A stretch of 64,000 nt of DNA from Alnus glutinosa (lineage: Eukaryota; Streptophyta; Magnoliopsida; Fagales; Betulaceae). The first letter of the stretch is position 1; every line of letters begins with the position of its first letter. Below are positions 1 to 9,700 of the stretch, piece after piece. Location: assembly GCF_958979055.1 (NCBI RefSeq), contig NC_084888.1, positions 30,494,804 to 30,558,803 on the forward strand. Direction: 5' to 3'. The translations under genes and the position numbers were made by a program. The notes below the pieces were generated by a model, which did no database searches, was not told the origin of the DNA, and saw only the letters and a list, made by a program, of their open reading frames with translations.

Positions 1-575
1 GTCAGAATAGGCATGGAGCTCGAGGGAGGAATGTGAAGAGAAGTGAAGTCCCTTGACATAGTGCAAAATACAAAGAACAACAACATAATGAGTAGAGTGA
101 GGTGCGCTCATAAACTGTTTGATCAAATGAACAACATAGGAAATATCTGGCCGTGCGACTGTGAGATAGATAAGATTCCCAACCAATTGCATGTAGAGAG
201 TGGCATCTAGTAGAGGCTTACCATCAATAGCAATAAGCTTGACATTCGTTTCGAGATGACTACCGACTATCTTACTATCTGTCAAATTTGCCCTGAAAAG
301 TATATTAGAAGCATATTTGGCCTGAGAGAGATAATAACCATCTGCACCTAAAGTAACATCAAGGCCAAGAAAGTAGTCGAGTGTCGTCAAGTCTTTCATC
401 TCAAAATTCTGACTGAGAAAATACTGTAGAGCTCGTATGCTAGTAATATCATTATCGGTAATGATTATATCATCAACGTAAAGAAAAATAAGAAAAGTAC
501 CAACATCTGTATTCCAGATAAATAGCGCAAAATCATAAGAACTGGGACAAGGCCTTGCTGGGCAACCACAAAGTT
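1..575 (-). pseudogene. Copia reverse transcriptase / RNase H fragment
   Basis: A continuous open frame on the minus strand crosses the window edge. It contains the Copia RT catalytic motif LYVDDIII near 483-460, followed by FLGLDV and LSQAKYASNIL, the later motif LVGNLIYLTVARPDISY, and YVKGLHF and LHAYSD (start of RNase H) near position 1. These are the conserved motifs of the Copia RVT_2 domain and the beginning of its RNase H. The upstream half of RT is missing. Higher coordinates carry integrase sequence in a different frame, so the polyprotein is broken by an internal deletion around position 600. No start codon is expected in a polyprotein fragment. Confidence 0.85.
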
Positions 576-599
576 TAATTTGGCGAATCAAATTGAGTT

Positions 600-870
600 T
601 GTACCATTTTATGAAAATTTTGATAAATATGAGTTGGTTCATATCTATATTGTAAGAGATATATCCATGTATGACGAGAATAATCATCAACAAATATGAC
701 AAAATAGTGAGATCCCCCCTCAATGGGAGTTGGGGTGGGACCCCAAATATTAGAATGGACTAAATTAAAAAGCTGTAGATGAAAAAGACTCGCTAGATGC
801 TAGTAGTTGAACACGAGGTAAAGATGCATGACCTAAATGAGAATGGCATAAGTTGGAAGAGGCATAACGA
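600..870 (-). pseudogene. Copia pre-integrase and integrase core fragments
   Basis: On the minus strand the stretch near 870-790 reads HSHLGHASLPRVQLL, the conserved GAG-pre-integrase zinc-binding motif. Near 745-640, in another frame, it reads GGSHYFVIFVDDYSRHTWIY, the start of the integrase core with its first catalytic aspartate. The sequence then jumps directly to the middle of RT, so most of the integrase core and the first part of RT are gone. Frames differ between the blocks, so no functional protein can be made. The assignment rests on these two motifs only. Confidence 0.7.
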
Positions 871-1989
871 AAGTAGACAAGTGGGAGGGAATCTACAAGG
901 AAGAAAGCTTGAACAAACGTTCAATCTTACGTCTTTTCCCAAGTAGCTGACTTGTCCGTGAACCTTGAACATCACAACCTTTCTAAAAAAATTTGATCTC
1001 AAGATCTAGTTTGCAAAGTTGCCCAATTGAAAGAAGGTTTGAAGAAACTTGGGAACCAAGTATGTGTCACCAAGAGATGAATTACCTGAAGAAATAGACC
1101 CTATGCGACTGATAGGCACATAAGAACCATCAGCAATGTAAATGATAGGATTGGGAGAGAGAGCGCAAATTTTTTGAGAATAAGGTTGGATAAGAGGTCA
1201 TATGGTTACAACACGCGGAGTTTATAATTCAGGAGGATTTAGCTGAAGTGATGAATAAGGCAGTAGAAGATTGGGAAAGAACCTGATGAATTAAAGCCTC
1301 AACATCAACTGCGGTGTGAGTAGTGGTCTACAATGGATTCTCAGTAGAAAGACTTACGTGCAATAGAAGTAGATGGAACAACAACAACTACTTGTTCGAA
1401 GGGAGCCTGTGACTGGTTTTTGTTTGTAGCTCACGGCGTTAACAGTATTTGCAGAAGGAATTCTTAGAAGACGACTTTGATGTCGAGTGTCTAGTGGGAG
1501 GTCCAGGAGGAGGTTTGGAGGCTCGAGGAGAGGCAACAACCATGACAATATCCGGAAATTGCATTTTCATGGTGGAACGACAATTCTCTTTAGAGATGAG
1601 CTCTGCTACGACAACATCCAAAGAAGGAAGAGGCGTGCAGTGTAGAAGAGTAGCTCAAGTGGACTAAAAATCCTCACAAATGGCCATCATGAAGTGCATA
1701 AACTTTTGATGATCATGATACGTTGCAAATAATTCCACATCTTCAAAACATTTTAGTTGAGGTTTGGCATTAGCTAGTTGCTCTCAAAGATTATTTACTT
1801 GAGAATAAAAATCAGCAACAAGTTGACCTTGTTCTTGGCGTATTTGATAAAGCTTAGTTTCAATATGAAATTGTAGTGATGCATCGAGAGTACAGTTGTA
1901 TCGTTTTGCTAGAAAATCTCAAGTAACTTCTGCATTTCCAAGTTTGGGAAATAGGTGGTGAATGGTAGTATCTTACAATGCACCCTCTC

Positions 1990-2196
1990 TCAATCTTCCA
2001 AGCAGGTTGCATAGTCATCTTTGGTCTCACCTTCTTGCTGTGTGGGTGGAGAAACTTCTCCAGAGACGTAACACCACAATTTTCGCCCTTTGAGAAAGAC
2101 ACCCATATTTTGGGCCCTCATATTATAGTGGGACCCATCCAAAATATTGTCGATAGGACAGGTAGGATCATTGAGTGTGGAAGGCATTTGAGACAT
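1990..2196 (-). pseudogene. Copia gag N-terminal fragment
   Basis: Starting at an ATG at 2196 on the minus strand, the frame reads MSQMPSTLND and then ILDGSHYNMRAQNMGVFLKG, followed by GRKLWCYVSGE and TKDDYATCLEDW-like sequence. This matches the N-terminus of Copia gag polypeptides (the conserved 'L-D-G-x-N-Y-x-x-W' region and 'LKGRKLW'). The frame is lost around 1990 and related sequence continues in a shifted frame below that point (SYLRF, IQLYSRC). The expected tryptophan after the 'NY' motif is an arginine here. It is a decayed copy. Confidence 0.7.
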
Positions 2197-2870
2197 GGTA
2201 ATAATTTTTTTTGGCTGAAGAGTATTGGGTGCCACAAGGGCATATGCTTGGGCGTGAGCTCGGCTGTCAGAGGAGTTGATGAAGTATAATTGGATCCTGT
2301 GTGGCAGGAGCAAAAATTGAGATGTGAACTTGGATAGGGAGGTAATCAGGTGTGACCGTAAACAAAAAATTGGGCGTGAAACCGTGCAATTACGATCCCC
2401 TATGGCAGTTTGAGAAAAGTACTTGTGCGCCTGGGTCACAAGTACAGACTGGGTGTTGGTCCGGGTTGAATGTTGAATTGGATTGAGTTGACCCAATCAG
2501 GGCCCGCGTGAAGCATTTTAGGCGTATGGATTTCACGCGCAAAACCATTAGCGGCACGTGTTGGTGTGAAACTGTGTGGCTGCGTGGCCAAACTCTAGGT
2601 GGCGCGTAAGAGCGCGTATGACAGTGTATTGAGGCCGTTTCTTCACAAAACCAAAGATCGGTGGCTGGCAGATCGATTTGTCTGACATGGAAGAGATGGC
2701 GGTGCTCATAGTGTGTGGAGGTGCAGGCTAGGCTAGATGGACTCTTAATTTCAGTCAAGTGCAAAGCTAACCTCAACAAAGTGTTTGGTGAAAACACCAA
2801 GGAAACGGTTAAATCAAAAAACTTTCACGGGCGGTGAAAGGAGGCTTATTAGAGGCACCAAGAAAATGGT

Positions 2871-2883
2871 GGCTTCAATACCA
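2871..2883 (-). other. Copia primer binding site
   Basis: Directly inside the 5' LTR the minus strand reads TGGTATTGAAGCC. Plant Copia elements are usually primed by initiator tRNA-Met with TGGTATCAGAGC; this copy matches at the first six bases and the AGC core but has drifted in between. It fixes the inner edge of the LTR at 2884. Confidence 0.6.
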
Positions 2884-3117
2884 TGAAGAAAAAGACAAGT
2901 TAAATAATTGTGGAAAAGAAGCTTGTATTTCTGATTTGTAAAACTGTACCGTAGATTGGCCTATTTATAGAAGAATGAGGCCACTGAAAAAATGGAAATA
3001 CAATGAATACAAAATTAAGTAATAATGGTAATTGATTTACAATAATGAGGAGCTAATATGTTAGTGAATAAGGAATGTTATTGAGATATTCTGGCATAAT
3101 TATGGTAATATTCTACA
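2884..3117 (-). repeat. Copia 5' LTR (about 234 bp)
   Basis: The minus-strand copy begins TGTAGAATATTACC at 3117 and ends CTTCA at 2884, giving the TG...CA ends of an LTR, with the primer binding site next to it. A TATA-like box (CTATAAATAG, near 2970) lies inside, as expected for the U3/R region. The outer end was later altered: the last bases were duplicated by a tiny LINE insertion just to the right. Confidence 0.65.
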
Positions 3118-3128
3118 ATTAAGAAAGA

Positions 3129-3145
3129 TAACTTATCAAAAAAAA
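3129..3145 (+). mobile_element. Ultra-short 5'-truncated LINE insertion
   Basis: A 22-base direct repeat (3107-3128 and 3146-3167, beginning AATATTCTACAATT) brackets only TAACTTATC followed by poly-A. TTACTTATC plus poly-A is the exact 3' end of the longer LINE copies elsewhere in this window (for example 41711-41970), so this is a LINE tail with its own target-site duplication. It landed across the outer edge of the Copia LTR. Confidence 0.75.
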
Positions 3146-3457
3146 AATATTCTACAATTAAGAAAGACTAGCATTGGGCTTGCTTAAGATGCTGGGAAAG
3201 AATTAAGGGCTTTAGAATAACACACTTCAACCTAAAACCTGAACGGCAAGAACCAAGAAGCCACGTTTGACTTTATTAACGAGTAATTATTGTGGATGTG
3301 GTCCTCATACCCTAACCTAACAGAAGCTAGAATTAACCGAGTTTTTGGTTGGATGATGACTACGTAGCTTATGAACTACCTTAGAAACACTAGTTACAAG
3401 CTTGAAATGAACCGTGGCTTGGAATACTTACCTAATCTTTTCATCGGAGTGCATCAG

Positions 3458-3751
3458 GTTGTCGTCGGCAGTTTTCTACCTAGTAACCAGCTTGAGCCGA
3501 AACCAAAGAAGCTGAAGAATGAGTCCAACCCTGCCATTGCTGCACCAGCTACTACTACCATAGCTACTGTGGTACCTGCTTTTAATGCTGAAAATGAAGA
3601 GAGCATGGGAGGAGGAAATGGACAGCAAAATTCTAGCACCCCAAGACCAAACCTTGCTTCTTCCTCCGCGTTCCGAAGAGAAAACTGGGCAATCCTGCAC
3701 GACTCTAGAAACTCCGGAACCGATATCAATATATCTTTACCTGGAGGTTAA
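3458..3751 (+). CDS. AT-hook motif nuclear-localized (AHL) protein, last exon only
   Basis: The frame 3458-3751 encodes about 97 residues beginning VVVGSFLPSNQLEPKPKKLK and ending RRENWAILHDSR ... DINISLPGG before TAA. VVVGSF is the end of the PPC/DUF296 domain of AHL proteins, which bind AT-rich DNA minor grooves and regulate chromatin. The tail after it (basic KPKK, A/T-rich low complexity, final 'DINISLPG') is typical of AHL1-type proteins. A CAG acceptor precedes 3458. The AT-hook and most of the PPC domain are not in the window and would lie to the left, beyond the Copia element, which would then sit in the preceding intron. Whether the gene is intact cannot be told from here. Confidence 0.65.
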   Translation, partial: VVVGSFLPSNQLEPKPKKLKNESNPAIAAPATTTIATVVPAFNAENEESMGGGNGQQNSSTPRPNLASSSAFRRENWAILHDSRNSGTDINISLPGG

Positions 3752-6700
3752 CATGAAAGCTGCAATCATCAAGTATTATCTTGGAAGTCTCTTGCTGACT
3801 GTATTGTTTCCTGATCTTGGTCTTTTATAATGTATTAGTCTTGCTTCTAATTTCTGTCTTTAAAAGTTATCGATTGTTGTAATAGGAGGAAGTAGGGGAA
3901 CAGTTTCTGAACTTCCAACTAGGTTTATACATTCTTATCAGGTAGGACATCTGATTTGTAGGCTAATTATGTAGGTTGTCTCTGCAGGTATTACCAGTAG
4001 AATCTTTTCATGTAATTTGCAACTGCTCTGCCTACTTATGACCAAATTTATCAGTGAGTTTTTTCCAAATCTTGAACAAGACCCCAACTAAGGGTGCATT
4101 TGGTATTGGGATTCCGTACAAAAAGTGTGATTTTAAACCAAATAGCAGAAAATGAATCGTTTTGAATTACGTTTTTAAAAAAATTGCGATTTGAAAACGC
4201 AGAAAATTCATGATTTCAAATCAAGTAATTAAATGCTTTTTTTTTTTTTAAAACGTACAATTTCAAAAGCTAAACTGCGATTTTAAAGGATAAACTGCAA
4301 TTTCGTCAAACGTTTGGTTGTTTTTAAAAATAATGTTTTCAAATTATATTTATTGAAATTGTAAACTCAAATCAAATCATGATTAAGAAATTTTATCATT
4401 AGGTAGGAAGTTGTCATTAGGCAGCACCAATATTTTTGTTTTGAGATTCTAAAACAAGGTTTCCTTTATCTTTTATTTTTTATTTGTTTTTTAATGGGAT
4501 AGCCAACCAATGGAAAAGGCCTGGCAAGTAATCACCTACAAATTAAAATGGTATAAAGTTTTCCTTTCAAATTCTTCCGATCCAATTAATAAAATTGTCA
4601 TGCGTTCTTAGTATTTGAAAAATACATTTTTTTTAGTAGAATTTAAAAAATATATGTTTTTTTAATAGCATGTGAACGAGAAACACATGCAAAGAGACAA
4701 AGAGGGTATTAGTGGAACAGTTTTTGGAGAATAGATAGAGGAGATTTAGAGATTGTAATTTGGGTTTTAGTTAAGGATGGAACTAGGAATTTAATTTGGG
4801 GGTTTATCGTTAATAAAGTACCCAAAAAAAAAAATCCCAATTTTTTTGCCTATTTTCCAACAGATTATTATTATTTTTTAAGTGGGTGGGGAGGAGGAGG
4901 GGGACATGGTCCTCCTAAGTTAGGGGAACTGGTGAGGGAAAGAAGAATGTTTGGGGGAAGAATGGAAGGTTTTCACATGAAACTGCTAAGTAGTTGTCGT
5001 TTTGTCCAGAAGCTGCTCTGCCTTGTTCTTGCTGTCTGTGGAAACAATAAATTCTGTTAATACTTTTGCTTTTGTTTCCTCCTCACAAATGGCATCTTAA
5101 TTGTAACCCAAACAAACAAATATAGCCCTACACAACTAACTAAAGAAAATATGCTGAGCTTGAAGAACACTCAAGAATTACAACTATAACTTGTACAAAT
5201 GATTACATCACATTAGTGTTGCTGGTTGGCCTATGTCCTCTATTTGGAGCCGGCTTACACCACATTATTTATGCGACTCCAGAAAAGAAAGGGGATTCCC
5301 GGGATAGTTTGAGATGCAGACTTATTTGTTCAGATACCTTGGAACCTAGGATTTCCTCTCTTGTTTCTTGCTCGAATTTTCTAGAATTTAGACAAGGAAT
5401 TCGAGAAAATCCTCGGTCTAGCGTTTCAAGAAGAAGAAGAAAAAAGAGTGTCTTCAACACTACAAAAAGAAAGTACATCTAATTGAATTATGAAGGAATA
5501 TGAATTTATCATAGTGAATTAAAATGGCTCCTTAGAAAATTTAAGATAGTCTCACCAGTAGAGATTCCAAAATTTTAATTATTACTTTTAAATTTAATGA
5601 TTCATATTTTGTCACTTCAGTATTTACTACTTTTAAAAATTCTCATTTTTCTACTATTCACTATTTCTTGCTTAGTGGCAAGTGCTAAAGTAGACAATAT
5701 AAATTATATAATTTAAAAATAATTAATTAAAATTTTAAAAACTATTATACTAAGAAATCTAAAGTACTTACCTCTGTTTCACGAGTAATACTACTCTTTA
5801 CGTGGGCTGACATGTCGTGTTTGAAATAAGTGTGAACCATTGGTTGTTGCACCGCTAAACACGAGATTTGAATTTGAGGTTCCCACCAATGGTTGAAGTA
5901 CAATTAACAAAGACTTGTCTATTAAGAAAAAGAAAACAAAGACTTGTACACATGGTTATTAGTTACACCAGGTCAACACATTTATATGTACCATTAAATA
6001 ATAGTATCCTTTCTCTATCACTCATTTTGAGTCCCTTATCATTGATTAGTTTCTGTCTCAAGAATCTTTATGACTTTATGTGTTGTCGGTAAACACCATC
6101 TAGAATCTAGATGTATCATTTTTTCCTTCATACAAGAGAATGCTTAGAAATTTCTTCCTACTTCCCAGAAAAGCTTTGCTTTATGGCCAATTTAAAACAA
6201 TTATGGAAAATGGGAATTTAAATAATGTTTTTAATTATGGAATTCATTAACAAAAGGTCTAGTATAGTTGTTTTATACAAATAAAATAGGGAAAATTTTA
6301 CTTACCGCCACGGATTTTTCATTACTTTTGCAATTATACCTTTAAACTTTAAAAAATGTCAATTTAGTGTATTTATCTTTCAATTTTTTTCAATTTCAAT
6401 CATCCGTTAGAGTTTTCCATTAAATCCTAATAGAGAGGTATCAAAATTTATAAAATATCCATATTTTTTTTAGGGAAAAAATTTCAAGGATTTAGACGTT
6501 AGTTAGAATTTAACGAAATTTGAAAAAATATTCATGCCTTAATCTTTGAAAATGTTTATAATTTTTTTTTTTTTTTAAAAAAAAACACAAGTATTTTAAA
6601 ATTTTTACAGGTTTTAACCTAACGGATGGTTGGTTGAAATTGAAAATCATTGAAAAATGAATACATTAAATTGATATATATATATATATATATAAATTTT

Positions 6701-7079
6701 TAAATTAAGTTTAAAAGTATGATTACAAAAGTGATAAAAGATAAGGGGCGGTAAGTGTAGCTTTTTCAAATAATTAGAAAAATGGGCATTTAGTCCTGGC
6801 CCTTAAATAATGTTTTTAATTATGGAAAATCATTAATTAAGAAAAGGTCGATCTAGAATAGTTGTTTTATACAAATAAAATAATACATCTAAAATTTCAT
6901 AGACTTTTCGTAAGTTTCTCAGAAAACAACCTCCCCCCACCCCCAATTGTTAAATGGTATATATTATGAACAGGGTTACAGGGGCCAAGGCAATATACGT
7001 AAGGAGAAGGAGGGATATCTTATTTTTTCACAGGCGACAAAATATATATATCAGAAAAACTGATCAGCTTTTGACGGGC
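3752..7079. other. Intergenic, AT-rich, no gene seen
   Basis: It starts with the probable 3' UTR of the AHL exon. The rest is AT-rich with poly-A/T tracts. About 4090-4325 resembles a MITE: it opens with GGGTGCATTTGGTATTG and contains GATTT/AAACGC motifs in both orientations, then ends near AAACGTTTGGTTG; the ends are not precise enough to be sure. Short open frames at 5216-5482 and 5868-6092 show no recognisable domain. 6300-6760 holds a decayed element-like stretch with a repeated 'gggaaaattt...aacggatgg' theme in both orientations. Confidence 0.5.
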
Positions 7080-7607
7080 ATGAAGATAGCTTCCGTACCT
7101 GTACTTCTTTTGTGCCTGACGACCCTTCTGTTCCTCGTGATTCTCTTGTCTTTGACACTCTCAGCTGTCTCAAAACAGCACAACCCTTTTCTTCCCACCA
7201 CGTACGAGTTTACCGTTGTCGCCAAAAGGTCCGGCCGCGTGGCTGTGTTCTTCGTGTTTAACGTTATCTTCATCACAATCTTCCGCGGGAGCAGCGTGCT
7301 TAAGCCGTCGACGGAAGATTCAGATTGGTTCCTTTCTTCTTTCCCTCATTTCGTCGTCTACGAAGCAGCGGATGGTGCAAAAGCTGAAGCCACGTGGGAA
7401 GATCATGAATATTGCTCATGCAGTGATATTGAAGATGGTGATGAGTATGATCATGGCTACGATGGCTATGAAGAAGACAATGATGATGATGGTGATGGTA
7501 GCGATTATAATATTGATAGTGAAGATGACAAGGATCTGGAGAGGAGAATTGAGGAATTCATAGCCAAGAACTATAAGCAACGGAGAGAGGAGTTGATTTA
7601 CATGTAG
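7080..7607 (+). CDS. DUF4408 / DUF761 domain membrane protein
   Basis: Single-exon gene for about 175 aa. From the chosen ATG at 7080 the product starts MKIASVPVLLLCLTTLLFLV, a hydrophobic segment as in DUF4408, followed by a second hydrophobic stretch (VAVFFVFNVIFITIF, about residues 55-70). A central acidic, Tyr/Gly/Asp-rich linker is followed by a C-terminal DUF761 motif, RRIEEFIAKNYKQRREE, ending LIYM. This architecture belongs to plant 'cotton fibre' type proteins of unknown biochemical role. An in-frame upstream ATG at 6954 would add 42 basic residues (RRRRDILFF...) before the hydrophobic start; I prefer 7080 because the family normally begins with the membrane segment. The downstream poly-T (7654) marks the left edge of the tandem-unit block. 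Confidence 0.8.
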   Translation: MKIASVPVLLLCLTTLLFLVILLSLTLSAVSKQHNPFLPTTYEFTVVAKRSGRVAVFFVFNVIFITIFRGSSVLKPSTEDSDWFLSSFPHFVVYEAADGAKAEATWEDHEYCSCSDIEDGDEYDHGYDGYEEDNDDDGDGSDYNIDSEDDKDLERRIEEFIAKNYKQRREELIYM

Positions 7608-7913
7608 GGGGAAAAAAAAAAATGCAAGTTTAAATTGCATGTACTTCTTGTAATTTTTTTTTTTTTTTTTTTGATATTTCCTCCCCAAAATAAGTTTTTA
7701 TTTTCTACTTGGGGTGTTTGATCAAAGTCTGCTAGTTCTGTTCTTTTTTAGGGACTGTTGGGGCTGATCAACTGATTTGCATGTATTGTATAATTAAATG
7801 GATCCATGAATAATTACTGTTGAATGATTTAGCCTGGATATCAAATTTGAAGCCATTTTCAATACTGCTTATGGAGTGAATTAATGTTCACTACAAAAAT
7901 GCATGCATTTTGA

Positions 7914-8530
7914 CGCGTGTCTACAGTACCCGTTACTGTAGACACGCGTCCAATTTGACACGTGTCTTTGGAGACACGTGTCTAATTGTACAGCCGTCAC
8001 AAATTGACACGTGTATTTAATACACGTGTCAAACTATTTTTTTTAAATATAATTTTTTTTTAATTAAATAGAATTTCAACAATTAGACACGCGTATTAAA
8101 TACACGCGTCCAATTTGACACGTGTATTTAATACACGTGTCCAATTGGACACGTGTATTAAATACACGTGTCAAACTGTTATTTTTTTCCAAATATAATT
8201 TTTTTTTAATTAAATAGAATTTCAACAATTAGACACGCGTATTAAATACACGCGTCCAATTTGACACGTGTATTTAATACACGTGTCCAATTGGACACGT
8301 GTATTAAATACACGTGTCAAACTGTTATTTTTTTTTCCAAATATAATTTTTTTTTTATTAAATATAATTTCAACAATTAGACACGCGTATTAAATACACG
8401 TGTCAAACTGTTATTTTTTTCAAATTTAATTTTTTTTATTAAATAGAATTTTAACAATTGGGAACGCGTATTTAAATACACGTCCCGAATTGGGCACGTG
8501 TACTGAGTACACGTGCCCAATTGTTTGGTT
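7914..8530. repeat. CACTA left subterminal palindrome array, 146-148-bp period
   Basis: Half-sites GACACGTGTA and TACACGTGTC (also GACACGCGTA / TACGCGTC variants) face each other around short AT cores again and again. Larger units beginning AATTAGACACGCG start at 8081, 8227 and 8375, so the palindromes are themselves in a tandem array of 146 and 148 bp period. CACTA subterminal repeats are known transposase binding sites; here each also contains the CACGTG hexamer. Confidence 0.85.
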
Positions 8531-8696
8531 TCTCCCGGTTAAAAGTTTATTTTTCCCGCTTATATATGTGTATATATATATATATATATATAATTTTTAA
8601 AATTCAAATAATATAATAATATAATAATAGATTAAATATATATATATATATATATATGTACATACAGATCGGAACCCATTTGGGTTCCGATCTGAA

Positions 8697-8703
8697 TTCT
8701 CTC

Positions 8704-8754
<51 letters not shown>

Positions 8755-9252
8755 CACAGTTTCGCCGGCCAACGTCCGGCCACCGCGCATCAGCCCTTCC
8801 CGCCGGTGAGACGCCCTCTCTCCACCTCTCTCTGCTCGGTACAGTGTTCTCGGTCTCTCTCTCTCTACCTCTCTCTCTCTCCCTCTCTCTCTCTCTCTCC
8901 CTCTCCGTCACAGCCGCAGCGGCCAGCTTCCGGCCACCGCGCATCCGCCCTTCCCGCCGGTGAGCCGCCCTCTCTCCAGCTCTCTCTGCTCGGTCTCTCT
9001 CTCTATCGCTCTCTTCCTCTCTATCTCTTTCTCTCTCTCTTCCTCTCTATCTCTTTCTCTCTCTCTCTCTACCTCTCTCTCTCTCTCTTTCTGTGTATCT
9101 CTCCCTATCTCTCTCTGCCTCTCTCTCAGTATCTCTATGTCTCTCTCTCTACTCTCTCTCCCTATATCTCTCTGCCTCCCTCTCTCTCTCTACTCTCTCT
9201 CCCTATCTCTCTCTGCCTCCCTCTCTCTCTGGATCTCTACGTCTCTCTCTCT
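8697..9252. repeat. CT-rich microsatellite with embedded GC-rich duplicated segment
   Basis: Long (CT)n tracts alternate with a GC-rich sequence that occurs twice, at about 8751-8840 and 8908-8995, sharing CCGTCACAG, GGCCACCGCGCATC, CCCTTCCCGCCGGTGAG and CTCTCTGCTCGGT. Base composition differs sharply from the flanking AT-rich arms. Open frames across it encode only Ser-Leu or Arg-Glu repeats and are not genes. The GC-rich part may be captured foreign sequence. Confidence 0.8.
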
Positions 9253-9415
9253 CGAAAATAATAAAATTTGGAAAAAAAAAAAACAAAAATTTATTAACCC
9301 AAATAAATTTAAATAAACAATAACAAAATTAAATTGAAAAAAAATTCCAAATTTGGAATTTAAATAAACAATAACAAAATCAATTTGGATTTTTTTTTAA
9401 AAAAAAAAAAACGTT

Positions 9416-9700
9416 TTGACACGTGTATTTAAATACACGTGTCAAACCGTTTTGACACGAATATTACAAATACACGTGTCAAACGGTTTGACACGTGTAT
9501 TTGCAATACACGTGTCAAACGGTTTGACACGTGTATTTAAATACACGTGTCAAACCGTTTGACACGTGTATTTCTGTACACGTGTCAAAATGTGTAATTA
9601 GAGTCTTGCACATCTGACACGCGTAAGACGCGTGTCAAAATACTCGTGGCAAACATTTTGACACGTGTACAGTGCCGTACACGTGTCAAAATGCACGTGG
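9416..9700. repeat. CACTA right subterminal palindrome array
   Basis: At least five opposed GACACGTGTA / TACACGTGTC pairs separated by AAACCGTTT or AAACGGTTT spacers, the counterpart of the left array in inverse orientation. Loop sequences vary (TTTAAA, TTACAA, TTGCAA, TTCTG). Confidence 0.85.

Larger units (their letters stand above)
1..3117 (-). mobile_element. Ty1-copia LTR retrotransposon, degenerate, 3' part beyond window
   Basis: Read on the minus strand this is a Copia element in the usual order: 5' LTR (3117-2884), primer binding site (2883-2871), long leader, gag start (from 2196), pre-integrase and integrase remnants (about 870-600), then reverse transcriptase and the start of RNase H running off the window at position 1. 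The domain order gag-IN-RT-RH is diagnostic of Copia rather than Gypsy. Several frameshifts and an internal deletion between integrase and RT make it non-autonomous. The right-hand flank continues into what looks like the intron of an AHL gene. The 3' LTR is not in the window. Confidence 0.85.

Noticed and set aside
5216..5482. 88-aa frame ending in a basic tail
   Set aside because: No homology I can recognise, no splice or promoter context, AT-rich surroundings.
6954..7079. Upstream in-frame ATG of the DUF4408 gene
   Set aside because: It would place 42 basic residues before the hydrophobic start normal for the family; 7080 is preferred, though not proven.
8597..9323. Long open frames on both strands (Ser-Leu and Arg-Glu repeats)
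   Set aside because: They are translations of CT/GA microsatellite and the transposon interior; no start context, domain or splice structure.
7914..9700. CRISPR-like array of short palindromes
   Set aside because: The repeats lie inside a CACTA transposon in a plant genome, have no unique spacers of fixed length and no cas genes; they are subterminal transposon repeats.
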